Shown piece after piece: positions 1-6,588 of a stretch of DNA of 11,444 bases. The position numbers and the translations under genes are program-made. The DNA is taken from positions 1-11,444 of the forward strand of contig JAADFP010000037.1 in NCBI GenBank assembly GCA_013152825.1, written 5' to 3'. This DNA is from Caldisericota bacterium. Its GTDB lineage: Bacteria; CAIJMQ01; JAADFP01. The notes below the pieces were generated by a model, which was not told where the DNA came from, did no database searches, and saw only the letters and a list, made by a program, of their open reading frames with translations. The stretch's first letter is position 1; each line of letters starts with the position of its first letter.

Positions 1-1
1 A

Positions 2-982
2 GTATATGAAACATTTTTACCCCGTTGCGCAGTAGAGAGAAAACTCAGGAATATGGGATTGTGTGTGGTAAGCAGGAGTGTACCAGTGCTCCAAGTATTA
101 ACTCCTGATGTGAAAGTGAAGGAGACCCGTTACCAGGAAGGGGGAAAACATTACCTCAGGGTGGACTACGAAACACCAGAAGGTAATTTTTATTCTCTCC
201 AGGAAGACAGAGGCTATACCCGGTGGACTCTACAGCATCTTTTTAGTGGGCCGGAAGACTATGCTAAATTAATTTTCTTCTTTCAGAATCATGAGTACCG
301 GGCAAACTATGACTACTTTGCCAGAATGGAGAAATTGCTGGGCGAGGATATTATTCTGAGGGGAAGTATAGGCCTGGAACCTTTACAGGCAATCATAGAA
401 CTGATGGGCACAGAGACTTTTTGCTTTGAGTGGATGGAGAGGAGGGATGAAGTTCTTAACCTATATGCGGCTATTTTGGAAGCTCGCAGGAGAAGTTATC
501 CCTTGCTGAGTGAGTCTCCCTGTTTGCACTTTAACTACGGAGGCAATGTAACCGTGGAAATTGTCGGGCTTGAGGGTTTTCGCAAGTATTACCTGCCAAA
601 TTACGAGGAAGCAGCAGAATACTTGCATAAATATGGTAAACTCATTGGTTCGCATTTTGATGCCAATTGCAGGTTGATAGCTGCAGATATTGCAGAAAGT
701 TCGCTTGATTTTATCGAGGCTTTTACCCCCGCTCCTGATACGGATTTAACCCTGAAAGAAGCAATTTCTTTCTGGAAAGGTAAGGCTTTATGGATAAATT
801 TCCCTTCCTCGGTGCACCTGAAAAGCAAAGAGAAGATAGCCGAGGCCACAATAGACCTGCTGGAAGAGGCAGAAGGATACCCGCGTTTTTTAATCGGGAT
901 TACCGAGGATGTTCCGGAGGACAGATGGCAGGGAAATTTTCTGACCATCATGGAAACCATAGAAAAGTATTTTAAAAACTGA
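2..982 (+). CDS. URO-D superfamily protein (5' partial)
   Basis: This is a member of the uroporphyrinogen decarboxylase/cobalamin methyltransferase-like superfamily, an (alpha/beta)8 barrel. The reading frame has no stop from ATG 53 back to base 2, and the upstream residues fit the fold (they end ...RKLRNMGL), so the gene starts outside the window and ATG 53 is probably internal. Counting from that ATG, the C-terminal barrel shows GSHFDANC (199-206), FIEAFTPAPDTDL (220-232), ALWINFPSSVHL (245-256) and LIGITEDVPEDRW (280-292). These are signatures I associate with URO-D-like proteins found in carbohydrate catabolic neighbourhoods rather than haem synthesis. The His-x-Cys zinc motif of MtaA/MtbA methyltransferases is absent; His201-x-Asp203 with Asn205 and Cys206 stands in its place. 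The stop codon overlaps the ribosome-binding site of the PHP gene, so the two are translationally coupled. True heme HemE is unlikely. The substrate is unknown. Confidence 0.8.
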   Translation, partial: VYETFLPRCAVERKLRNMGLCVVSRSVPVLQVLTPDVKVKETRYQEGGKHYLRVDYETPEGNFYSLQEDRGYTRWTLQHLFSGPEDYAKLIFFFQNHEYRANYDYFARMEKLLGEDIILRGSIGLEPLQAIIELMGTETFCFEWMERRDEVLNLYAAILEARRRSYPLLSESPCLHFNYGGNVTVEIVGLEGFRKYYLPNYEEAAEYLHKYGKLIGSHFDANCRLIAADIAESSLDFIEAFTPAPDTDLTLKEAISFWKGKALWINFPSSVHLKSKEKIAEATIDLLEEAEGYPRFLIGITEDVPEDRWQGNFLTIMETIEKYFKN

Positions 983-987
983 GGTTT

Positions 988-2136
988 ATGATGAAAAAAA
1001 ATAATAGTCCCCCCGCTACGAACTTGCATGTTCATACTCCTTATTCTTTTTCTTTTTTCGCCTCTATCCCCTCCCTGGTAGAAAAGGCTGCGGAAGAGAA
1101 AATAGTTGCACTCGGGATTAACGATTTCTATACCACAGAGGGTTATGATGAATTTACCGAGGAATGCTTAAGAAAAAATATTTACCCGGTATATGGCCTG
1201 GAGGTGATTGCGGTTAACCTGGAAGATAAGAAGAATGGTATTCTCTGGAACGATCCCAATAACCCGGGGAGAATTTATCTCTGTGGAAAAGGGTTGTTGT
1301 ATCCGCAGGAGAGGAATGATTGGGTAGTCTCTATTATTAACCGGATAAAGGATTGCTCGCAAAAGAGAATGAAAAAAATGGTAGAAAAAGTGAGCGATTT
1401 CTTTGCCAGGAAAAGTATTAACATTCCTCTAAATTACGAGCAAATAAAAGATTCCACTCCTTCTGGCTGGGTAAGGGAGAGACACATTGCCAGGGAAATA
1501 TATGCAAGCATTTCAGAAAACAAAGAAGAAAAGGCAAAATTATGTCAGCTTCTGGGAATAGAGGAGACAGCAGGGAGTATAGCGGAACAGTTGAGGGGAA
1601 AATTGCTCAAGTTTGGAGGGGTGGCTTATGTGGAGGAAGATAATGACGCTTTCTTGAGCCCGGAAGAGGCCAGACAGGTTTTTCTTAACTCGGGCGGCAT
1701 CCCGGTATATCCTGTCCTATCTGACGGGGCTCCGGTTCTCACTGATAAGGAGAAGAGCCCTAACCGGTTGAGTAAAGAGCTAAAGAAGATGGGATACTGG
1801 ATGGCCGAATTTATCCCCCCCCGCAATAGTTCTAAAGTATTGAAGAAATACGTAAAGGCTTTAAGAGAAGAGGAGATTGTAGTTACCTGCGGCACTGAAC
1901 ATAACAGTCTGAAGGGAGGACTGCTTACTCCCCTGCCCAAAGGTATGCAGTACATGGATGAGGAACTAACCGAAATTTTCTGGGAGGGTTGTTGTATTGT
2001 AGCAGCTCACCAATACCTGAGAAAAGTAGGCGAGGAAGGTTTTGTGGACCAGGAAGGCAAAAGAACCGCGAAGAGCCTATCCGAGCTAAGAGAGATAGGC
2101 GAATTTGAAATAAATTCTTTCCTGGCTGAGAAGTGA
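988..2136 (+). CDS. PHP-fold protein, atypical metal site
   Basis: This looks like a PHP (polymerase and histidinol phosphatase) superfamily protein of 382 residues. The N-terminus carries the first metal motif, LHVHTPYSFS (His14, His16). The second motif reads GINDF (43-47), where most relatives have a TDH-type motif, so the histidine is replaced by Phe47. Glu72 lies in YGLEV, and RERHIAREI (163-171) matches the HIAR segment of other PHP proteins. The usual AHP motif is replaced by YPVLSDGAP (241-249), and the C-terminal GSDxH-type motif by CGTEHNS (301-307). Some metal ligands therefore remain and others differ, and I would not assign phosphoesterase activity. ATG 988 and ATG 991 are both possible; the GAGG at 981-984 is better spaced for 991. 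The gene starts 5 bases after the URO-D stop, so the two form an operon. No signal peptide is visible. A function linked to the neighbouring sugar genes is inference only. Confidence 0.75.
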   Translation: MMKKNNSPPATNLHVHTPYSFSFFASIPSLVEKAAEEKIVALGINDFYTTEGYDEFTEECLRKNIYPVYGLEVIAVNLEDKKNGILWNDPNNPGRIYLCGKGLLYPQERNDWVVSIINRIKDCSQKRMKKMVEKVSDFFARKSINIPLNYEQIKDSTPSGWVRERHIAREIYASISENKEEKAKLCQLLGIEETAGSIAEQLRGKLLKFGGVAYVEEDNDAFLSPEEARQVFLNSGGIPVYPVLSDGAPVLTDKEKSPNRLSKELKKMGYWMAEFIPPRNSSKVLKKYVKALREEEIVVTCGTEHNSLKGGLLTPLPKGMQYMDEELTEIFWEGCCIVAAHQYLRKVGEEGFVDQEGKRTAKSLSELREIGEFEINSFLAEK

Positions 2137-2211
2137 AGCTTCCTTCCGTCAGCGGCAAGAAAAGTTGCGCCTGCGGTTCTGGAGACAGTGGATGAGCCCC
2201 GGTAAGCATAA

Positions 2212-2237
2212 TAGACTATAGACCGCAGACTTTAGAC
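2212..2237 (+). repeat. 26-bp direct repeat, copy 1
   Basis: The stretch begins TAGACTATAGACC and ends ACTTTAGAC. It matches the copy at 2598-2623 at 21 of 26 positions by direct comparison. Internally it is built from short TAGAC-like units. Confidence 0.65.
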
Positions 2238-2300
2238 TGATAGAAGAAAGTAAGTGAGAAGCACAAAGGCACAGAGGGGGTATGGGTGGGGAGTTTCCCC

Positions 2301-2328
2301 TATCTACTAACTACTGTCTACTGAACAG
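2301..2328. repeat. Degenerate CTACT/ACTG intergenic repeat
   Basis: This is a tract of loosely repeated CTACTAACTACTGTCTACTG-type units. It resembles the tract at 8904-8954 by the typA stop codon, which suggests a dispersed intergenic repeat family in this genome. Similarity was judged by eye. Confidence 0.4.
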
Positions 2329-2385
2329 CGAAAAGGGAGGGTTGGTTATTAGTTTTGAGCTGGTGAGAGCAGAATACCCGCCCTA

Positions 2386-2416
2386 CCTGTCATACCCGCG
2401 TAAGCGGGTATCCAGG
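2386..2416 (+). repeat. Palindromic repeat element, left copy
   Basis: An 8-bp perfect stem (arms 2392-2399 ATACCCGC and 2404-2411 GCGGGTAT) closes a GTAA loop. Outer arms CCTG (2386-2389) and CAGG (2413-2416) can extend it around a small internal loop. The sequence belongs to the widespread type of intergenic palindromes with a GTCAT...GCGGG...ATCC core seen in many bacteria. An inverted partner lies at 2459-2486. Confidence 0.75.
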
Positions 2417-2458
2417 AAAGTAGAAATGAAAAGCAATATTATGTGTATGTGTTCATGA

Positions 2459-2486
2459 TGTGGATTCCTGCTTGCGCAGGAATGAC
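2459..2486 (-). repeat. Palindromic repeat element, right inverted copy
   Basis: An 8-bp perfect stem (arms 2464-2471 ATTCCTGC and 2476-2483 GCAGGAAT) has a four-base loop that reads GCAA on the minus strand. Reverse-complemented, the element aligns with the copy at 2386-2416 through GTCAT.CC.GCG.AAGC.GG.ATCCA. Two stem positions differ between copies, and both changes are compensated on the other arm. Confidence 0.75.
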
Positions 2487-2597
2487 AAAAGGGGGGATAC
2501 AGTAGAAGGAGGCACAAAGGGGATACAGATGGGGGGAGGACGGTGGACGGAGAACGAGTAACGTTTCCAACAACCCAACCGCAACCGATCAACGAGT

Positions 2598-2623
2598 TAG
2601 ACAAAAGACCATAAACTTTAGAC
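2598..2623 (+). repeat. 26-bp direct repeat, copy 2
   Basis: The sequence begins TAGACAAAAGACC and ends ACTTTAGAC, 21 of 26 bases identical to the copy at 2212-2237. The two copies bracket the palindromic pair and most of the intergenic region. Confidence 0.65.
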
Positions 2624-2684
2624 GGGTATAAGTTAGTTTGGTAAGGAAATTTCATCCAAATATGTCATGGGCCTATACACTGCA

Positions 2685-2713
2685 TTGACTTGTAGGTTTT
2701 GGTAAACTATACT
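2685..2713 (+). promoter_or_regulatory. Sigma70-type promoter
   Basis: A -35 box TTGACT (2685-2690) and a -10 box TATACT (2708-2713) are separated by exactly 17 bases, close to the consensus. The predicted start of transcription is about base 2720, which is the A of the ATG of the beta-barrel gene. The promoter probably also serves the aldolase, kinase and isomerase genes downstream, since the gaps that follow are only 16, 1 and 11 bases. Confidence 0.7.
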
Positions 2714-2719
2714 ACAAAC

Positions 2720-3202
2720 ATGCGGAGATTTATAGTTATATGCGTAGCAATGCTTACATACTTGTCGGCTACTCTTGCATTTGCAGAAACACAAAACAGG
2801 AAGTCAGTGGGATTGCTCCTGGGAGACCCCATTGCTATTTCGCTGAAAATTCCCGTACAGGGGAAAACATTTGTAGATTTACGGGCCGGGATATGGACCT
2901 GGCATTTCTGGCAGGAGCAGAGCTACAACACTCCCTACCTTTCGATTGATTATACCTGGAATTTTCCGGATTTCTATGCAGGGATAGGAATAGCCTTTTT
3001 CTTTGCTGATAATCCAAAGGATGAAAGGAATTATCCTGCCTGTGCAGCAATAAGGTTTCCTCTGGGGCGTGAACTCTATAGCCAGGAAAACTTTTCTGTA
3101 CTTTTTGAGCTTGCTCCAATTTACCAGGTTGCCCCAGCTTACAATTTTAAACCATACATATTTGAACTTAACGGAGGATTGATGCTCAGGCATCCTTTCT
3201 AA
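2720..3202 (+). CDS. Small outer-membrane beta-barrel protein
   Basis: This is a secreted protein of 160 residues. From ATG 2720 the N-terminus is a classical signal peptide: MRR, a hydrophobic core (FIVICVAMLTYLSATL) and a likely cleavage after AFA. The mature part alternates hydrophobic and polar residues as beta-strands do: VGLLLGDPIAISLKI, FVDLRAGIWTWHF, YLSIDYTWNF, YAGIGIAFFF, FSVLFELAPIYQV. It ends FELNGGLMLRHPF, with the C-terminal Phe typical of Gram-negative outer-membrane barrels. The pattern recalls small 'GxxLGxPxGxSxK...DLNGGxGxRYYF' barrel proteins of unknown function. A TTG at 2699 is in frame, but it lies upstream of the predicted transcription start, so ATG 2720 is preferred; no Shine-Dalgarno sequence precedes it. 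A role in sugar uptake is possible but unsupported; there is no porin-sized channel. Confidence 0.7.
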   Translation: MRRFIVICVAMLTYLSATLAFAETQNRKSVGLLLGDPIAISLKIPVQGKTFVDLRAGIWTWHFWQEQSYNTPYLSIDYTWNFPDFYAGIGIAFFFADNPKDERNYPACAAIRFPLGRELYSQENFSVLFELAPIYQVAPAYNFKPYIFELNGGLMLRHPF

Positions 3203-3218
3203 AAAGAAAGCAATAATT

Positions 3219-3725
3219 ATGAATAAAAAAACGAAAAAGGTTGTATCTCAAGAATTGGTTTCGCTTTCCCGCGCCCTGGGTTCTGATCCCGCTCTTATAT
3301 TGGCAGGTGGGGGGAATACTTCTTACAAGGATGAGAAGATTATCCAGGTTAAAGCAAGCGGGTTTGAACTGGGAAAAATTACCGAGGAAGGTTTTGTCCT
3401 GCTGGACAGAGAAAAATTAGAGCTTATACGCAGTAAAAAGTATCCCGAAGACCCGGAATTAAGGGAGAAAGAGGTAAAAAAAGACTTGCTTGCCGCGAGA
3501 ATTGAGCCGGAGCGGGAACAGATGCCTTCCGTGGAGACCCATTTCCATGCACTTATCGATTATCCCTGGGTAGTACATATCCATCCCTGGGCAGTAAACG
3601 CTCTGACCTGCAGTAAGCAAGGTAAATCTATTTATTTATCGGGAAATTATCGGGGAAGATGCCCTGTGGATAGACTTCTGTCCTCCGGGGTATACCTTAT
3701 CCAGGATAATAGAAAGCGAGATTAA
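3219..3725 (+). CDS. RhaEW-like aldolase/dehydrogenase, N-terminal fragment
   Basis: This is the class II aldolase half of a bifunctional rhamnulose-1-phosphate aldolase/short-chain dehydrogenase, the type described as RhaEW (YuxG) in Bacillus subtilis. The reaction expected is cleavage of a 6-deoxyketose-1-phosphate into dihydroxyacetone phosphate and lactaldehyde. Visible motifs are LAGGGNTSYK (28-37, phosphate binding), SVETHFHAL (104-112, with the expected catalytic Glu106) and VVHIHPWAVNALTCSK (118-133, zinc ligands His120 and His122). After about residue 140 (SIYLS) the family sequence moves to another frame; the tail up to TAA 3723 is out of frame. The third zinc ligand (codon 3778-3780, in LLENHGVIVGG) is encoded only after the shift. 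This fragment is therefore unlikely to be active alone. No strong Shine-Dalgarno sequence precedes ATG 3219, which is 16 bases after the barrel gene. Confidence 0.85.
   Translation: MNKKTKKVVSQELVSLSRALGSDPALILAGGGNTSYKDEKIIQVKASGFELGKITEEGFVLLDREKLELIRSKKYPEDPELREKEVKKDLLAARIEPEREQMPSVETHFHALIDYPWVVHIHPWAVNALTCSKQGKSIYLSGNYRGRCPVDRLLSSGVYLIQDNRKRD
3636..3657 (+). other. Frameshift site in aldolase gene
   Basis: Upstream the correct frame starts at positions divisible by 3; downstream it is shifted by one base. Removing one base near the GGG at 3641-3643 joins KSIYLS directly to EIIGEDALWIDF, which preserves the family spacing between the CSKQGK and DALWI segments. The other frame is closed by TGA at 3604-3606 and this one by TAA at 3723-3725, so the shift must lie between them. 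A one-base insertion (mutation or read error in a G run) is the simplest cause. Confidence 0.8.
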
Positions 3726-3783
3726 GAAATTTGCCAGGATTCATAAAAAACAGCCTCGAGTTATTCTCCTGGAAAATCACGGC

Positions 3784-5145
3784 GTGATTGTGGGAGGGGA
3801 AAGTGTAAAAGAAGTAAAAAACAGGATAAAAGAGGTAGTAGATAAGGTTACCTCGCGCCTTAGCTTGCCAGAAGAAAAAGAAAAGGAGCCCCCGGTTGAA
3901 CTAGAAGAGGTCTCCCTGTGGATTCGAAAGGCGCTGGGTGAAAAAAGAAGAAGGATAATCTTTTCTCTGAGATACGGAAGAATACCAGGAGAAATTGTTA
4001 AAGGCGCCTTTACTCCTGATCAGATTGTTTACTGCGGTCCAGAGCCAATCTGGATGGAGGGAGATAATATAGCCCCGGAGAAACTGGTTTCTGAAATTAG
4101 ACACTACCTGGGAAACAGGGAATACGAGCCCAAAATCGTAGCAATTAACGGAGTGGGAATATTTGGCATTGGGGAAAGCTGGGAAACGGCAAAAAATGCG
4201 GCCTTGATCTTCCAGAATGTAGTAAAAATTTACCAGGCATCTTTCTCCTTCGGAGGGCCGAAATTCCTGCACAGGAAATACATAGAATTTATTGATAACG
4301 GGGAAATGGAGAGGTACAGGAAACGGATAACAGAGGAGAAGAGAGGGAAAATAGCAGGCAGGGTAGCCATAGTCACAGGAGGGGCACAGGGAGTGGGCAG
4401 GGGAATTGCAGAAGGGCTGCTCAAAGAAGGGGCACACGTGGTCATCGCAGATATAAACTATGAGACGGCAGAAAAGGTAGCCAGGAAATTTGAGGAAAGT
4501 TTTGGCGAGGGCAGAGCAGTTCCTTACCAGGTAGATGTTACCAGGGAAGACGAGGTGCAGGATATGGTTGCCTTTACGGTAAAAAGGTTTGGAGGGATAG
4601 ATATTCTCATAAGCAATGCGGGTATCCTTATTGCGGATAATATTTTGAGTTTCCCCTACGATAAATTCAGGAAAGTGATAGAAGTTAACTTTTACGGTTA
4701 TTTCCTCTGTGCGCAAAAGGTTGCCCGGGTTATGGTGAAACAGGGATACGGAGACATAATCCAGATTAATTCCAAGTCGGGCAAAAAGGGGAGCAAGGCA
4801 AACTCTGCCTATGCCTCCTCCAAATTTGCCGGGATTGGTTTTACCCAGAGTATAGCCATGGACCTGGCTGCGCATAATATTTTCGTAAATGCCATCTGCC
4901 CCGGCAATTTTCTGGATCTGGAACTGTGGCAGCGGGAAGGAGGATTGCTTGACCAGTACCTTAAAGCCGGCAAGGTCCCCGGGGCAAAAACGAGGAAAGA
5001 TGTGGAAAATTACTATAAGAATCTCACCCTTCTCAAGAGAGCTTCCACGATTGAGGATGTTATGCACACGATTTTTTACATCCTTAAGCAAAGAGGAGAA
5101 ACCGGACAGGCTTACAATGTAAGCCAGGGACAGGAGATGAGATAA
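3784..5145 (+). CDS. RhaEW-like aldolase/dehydrogenase, C-terminal fragment
   Basis: This continues the bifunctional enzyme after the frameshift. The true coding frame is open from about 3643; the GTG at 3784 is an internal valine of ENHGVIVGG and only a nominal start. Counted from it, residues 1-185 finish the aldolase half and linker. The rest is a short-chain dehydrogenase with a Rossmann motif TGGAQGVG (198-205), NAG (278-280), a catalytic serine in INSKSG (328-333) and YASSK (343-347; Tyr343, Lys347). The GNFLDLELW...YLKAGKVPG segment (374-400) recalls sorbitol-6-phosphate dehydrogenase-like domains. The expected role of this half is oxidation or reduction of lactaldehyde with NAD(P). 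Joined, the gene would span 3219-5145, about 640 residues, in line with family members. It ends one base before the kinase ATG. The isomerase next door suggests a substrate such as L-fuculose-1-phosphate. Confidence 0.85.
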   Translation: MIVGGESVKEVKNRIKEVVDKVTSRLSLPEEKEKEPPVELEEVSLWIRKALGEKRRRIIFSLRYGRIPGEIVKGAFTPDQIVYCGPEPIWMEGDNIAPEKLVSEIRHYLGNREYEPKIVAINGVGIFGIGESWETAKNAALIFQNVVKIYQASFSFGGPKFLHRKYIEFIDNGEMERYRKRITEEKRGKIAGRVAIVTGGAQGVGRGIAEGLLKEGAHVVIADINYETAEKVARKFEESFGEGRAVPYQVDVTREDEVQDMVAFTVKRFGGIDILISNAGILIADNILSFPYDKFRKVIEVNFYGYFLCAQKVARVMVKQGYGDIIQINSKSGKKGSKANSAYASSKFAGIGFTQSIAMDLAAHNIFVNAICPGNFLDLELWQREGGLLDQYLKAGKVPGAKTRKDVENYYKNLTLLKRASTIEDVMHTIFYILKQRGETGQAYNVSQGQEMR

Positions 5146-5146
5146 G

Positions 5147-6577
5147 ATGGGCAAATATCTTTGTGTAGATCTGGGAGCTACAAGCGGGAGAGTAATGGAG
5201 GTGGAGTTTAAAGATGCGAAGATTTCCTTAAAAGAGCTGGGAAGATTTCCCACGGAAGGAACTAAATTACCCTTTGATAACGGATTCAAGCTTGTCTGGG
5301 ATATCCCCAGTTTCTGGAAAGATATACAAAATATCCTTTCCCGGGTCAAAGAAGCCTCCTCCATTGCTGTGGACGGATGGGGGGTAGATTTCGCCCTGCT
5401 GGACAGAAAAGGCAGGTTGATGAAATTACCCTCCCATTACCGGGATATTGAACACATGGATAAGGCAGAAGAAGTAATAAATGAACTGGGCAGGGAGAAA
5501 ATTTTCCTGGAGACAGGTATCCAGATAATGCCCATAAACACCCTCTACCAGGTATATGCCCTCTGGAAAAATTCTCCCTATATCCTGGAAAATTCTTCTG
5601 CTTTGCTGATGATCCCCGACCTTTTTACTTATTTCCTTTCCGGCCAAAAAATATGCGAGTATACCAATGCTACTACCACCCAGATGTACAGAGTGGCTAA
5701 AGACGAGTGGGCAAAAGAGCTGTTGCAGTCTCTTTCTCTTCCTGCCCACTTCCTCTTACCTGTAACCAGGCCGGGAGAAGCGATTGGCAAAGTAAGAAAA
5801 TCGCTGAACATTCTGAAAAATACCCGGGTAGTGGCCACTGGCTCCCATGACACTGCTTCGGCGATAGTAGGCACTCCCATGACAGAAGATTCTATTTATA
5901 TAAGCTCTGGCACCTGGTCCCTGGTGGGAATTGAAATTGACCAGCCATTAATAAACGCCGAGACCTTACAGAATAACTTTACCAATGAAGGAGGCGTAGG
6001 GAAGGTAACTTTCCTCAAAAATATCACAGGTATGTGGATTTTTGAAGAATGCAGAAGAGAATGGAATAAGAGCCTGCAGGAACTTCTCCAGGTGAGAGAT
6101 ATAAAATCATCCGCGGTTATAGACGTGGACGAGGCAAGATTCCAGACCCCGGGCAATATGCCGGGAAAAATAGTGAGCTACCTGAAAGAAACAGGGCAGA
6201 AAGTGCCTGAGAGCATCCTGGAAACGGTAAGAATACTGTTTGAGAGTCTTGCGCTGAAATATAGGTGGGTAATAGAAAAAATTGAGAAATTAACCGGTAA
6301 AAAGTACTCTCGCATACATATTGTGGGTGGGGGAGCAAAGAATGAATTTCTGAATCAGCTTGTCGCGGATGTTACGGGAAAAACAGTCTATGCCGGTCCC
6401 TACGAAGCTACTACCATAGGAAGCAGTATTGTCCAGATGCTTTCCCTGGGAGAGATTTCCAGTATCGAAGAGGGAAGAGAAATTATAAGAAATTCGTTTG
6501 AACTGAAACTCTATCAACCTGGTGAGAATATCTTTGCAGAGAAATATGACCTGTTTAAAAAACTTTTAAAGGAATAG
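5147..6577 (+). CDS. rhaB: Rhamnulokinase-type FGGY sugar kinase
   Basis: This FGGY-family kinase of 476 residues closely follows E. coli RhaB (about 489): DLGATSGRV (8-16, phosphate binding), VDGWGVDFALLD (75-86), GIQIMPINTLYQ (124-135), YTNATTTQ (172-179), ATGSHDTASA (230-239, with the likely catalytic Asp235), SSGTWSLVG (253-261), TNEGG (279-283), and HIVGGGAKNEFLNQL (391-405) for adenosine binding. It phosphorylates a ketose at O1; L-rhamnulose is the classical substrate, but the fucose-type isomerase downstream suggests L-fuculose or D-ribulose here. An AGGAG at 5132-5136, inside the preceding gene, lies 10 bases from the ATG, and the start is one base after the aldolase/dehydrogenase stop, so translation is coupled. 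The symbol reflects family membership, not proven substrate. Confidence 0.88.
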   Translation: MGKYLCVDLGATSGRVMEVEFKDAKISLKELGRFPTEGTKLPFDNGFKLVWDIPSFWKDIQNILSRVKEASSIAVDGWGVDFALLDRKGRLMKLPSHYRDIEHMDKAEEVINELGREKIFLETGIQIMPINTLYQVYALWKNSPYILENSSALLMIPDLFTYFLSGQKICEYTNATTTQMYRVAKDEWAKELLQSLSLPAHFLLPVTRPGEAIGKVRKSLNILKNTRVVATGSHDTASAIVGTPMTEDSIYISSGTWSLVGIEIDQPLINAETLQNNFTNEGGVGKVTFLKNITGMWIFEECRREWNKSLQELLQVRDIKSSAVIDVDEARFQTPGNMPGKIVSYLKETGQKVPESILETVRILFESLALKYRWVIEKIEKLTGKKYSRIHIVGGGAKNEFLNQLVADVTGKTVYAGPYEATTIGSSIVQMLSLGEISSIEEGREIIRNSFELKLYQPGENIFAEKYDLFKKLLKE

Positions 6578-6583
6578 GAGGAG
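6576..6583 (+). promoter_or_regulatory. Strong ribosome-binding site of fucI
   Basis: AGGAGGAG lies 5 bases before ATG 6589 and overlaps the TAG stop of the kinase (6575-6577). It is the closest match to the anti-Shine-Dalgarno sequence in the window. It fixes the isomerase start and suggests high, coupled expression. Confidence 0.8.
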
Positions 6584-6588
6584 AAAAA

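Larger units (their letters stand above)
2137..2698. other. Non-coding, repeat-rich intergenic region
   Basis: This 562-base gap has no credible gene; open frames here are short and lack protein character. It holds an imperfect hairpin just after the PHP stop (arms 2146-2158 and 2165-2176, with bulges and no U-tract), two copies of a 26-bp direct repeat, an inverted pair of hairpin elements, and a stretch related to the repeat near the typA stop (2301-2328). Smaller micro-repeats are also present: GCACAAAGG at 2261-2269 echoed by GGCACAAAGG at 2511-2520, and GGGGATACAG at 2493-2502 and again at 2519-2528. The end of the region contains the promoter of the next gene. Confidence 0.7.

Noticed and set aside
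53..55. ATG 53 as the true start of the URO-D-like gene
   Set aside because: The frame is open back to the window edge, upstream residues fit the family, and the protein from ATG 53 is short for the fold; it is treated as internal.
2386..2486. CRISPR array
   Set aside because: Only two palindromic units exist, in opposite orientation, with no third repeat, regular spacer or cas gene.
2699..2701. TTG 2699 as the start of the barrel gene
   Set aside because: It lies within the promoter spacer, upstream of the predicted transcription start, and would put polar residues before the signal peptide.
3604..3725. Programmed ribosomal frameshift in the aldolase gene
   Set aside because: No stop codon, slippery heptamer or stimulating structure is seen at the shift point, and relatives are single-frame; mutation or sequencing error is simpler.
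3901..5364. Long open frame of 487 codons on the minus strand
   Set aside because: It mirrors the aldolase/dehydrogenase and kinase genes, whose plus-strand products carry clear family motifs; its translation has no recognisable domain.
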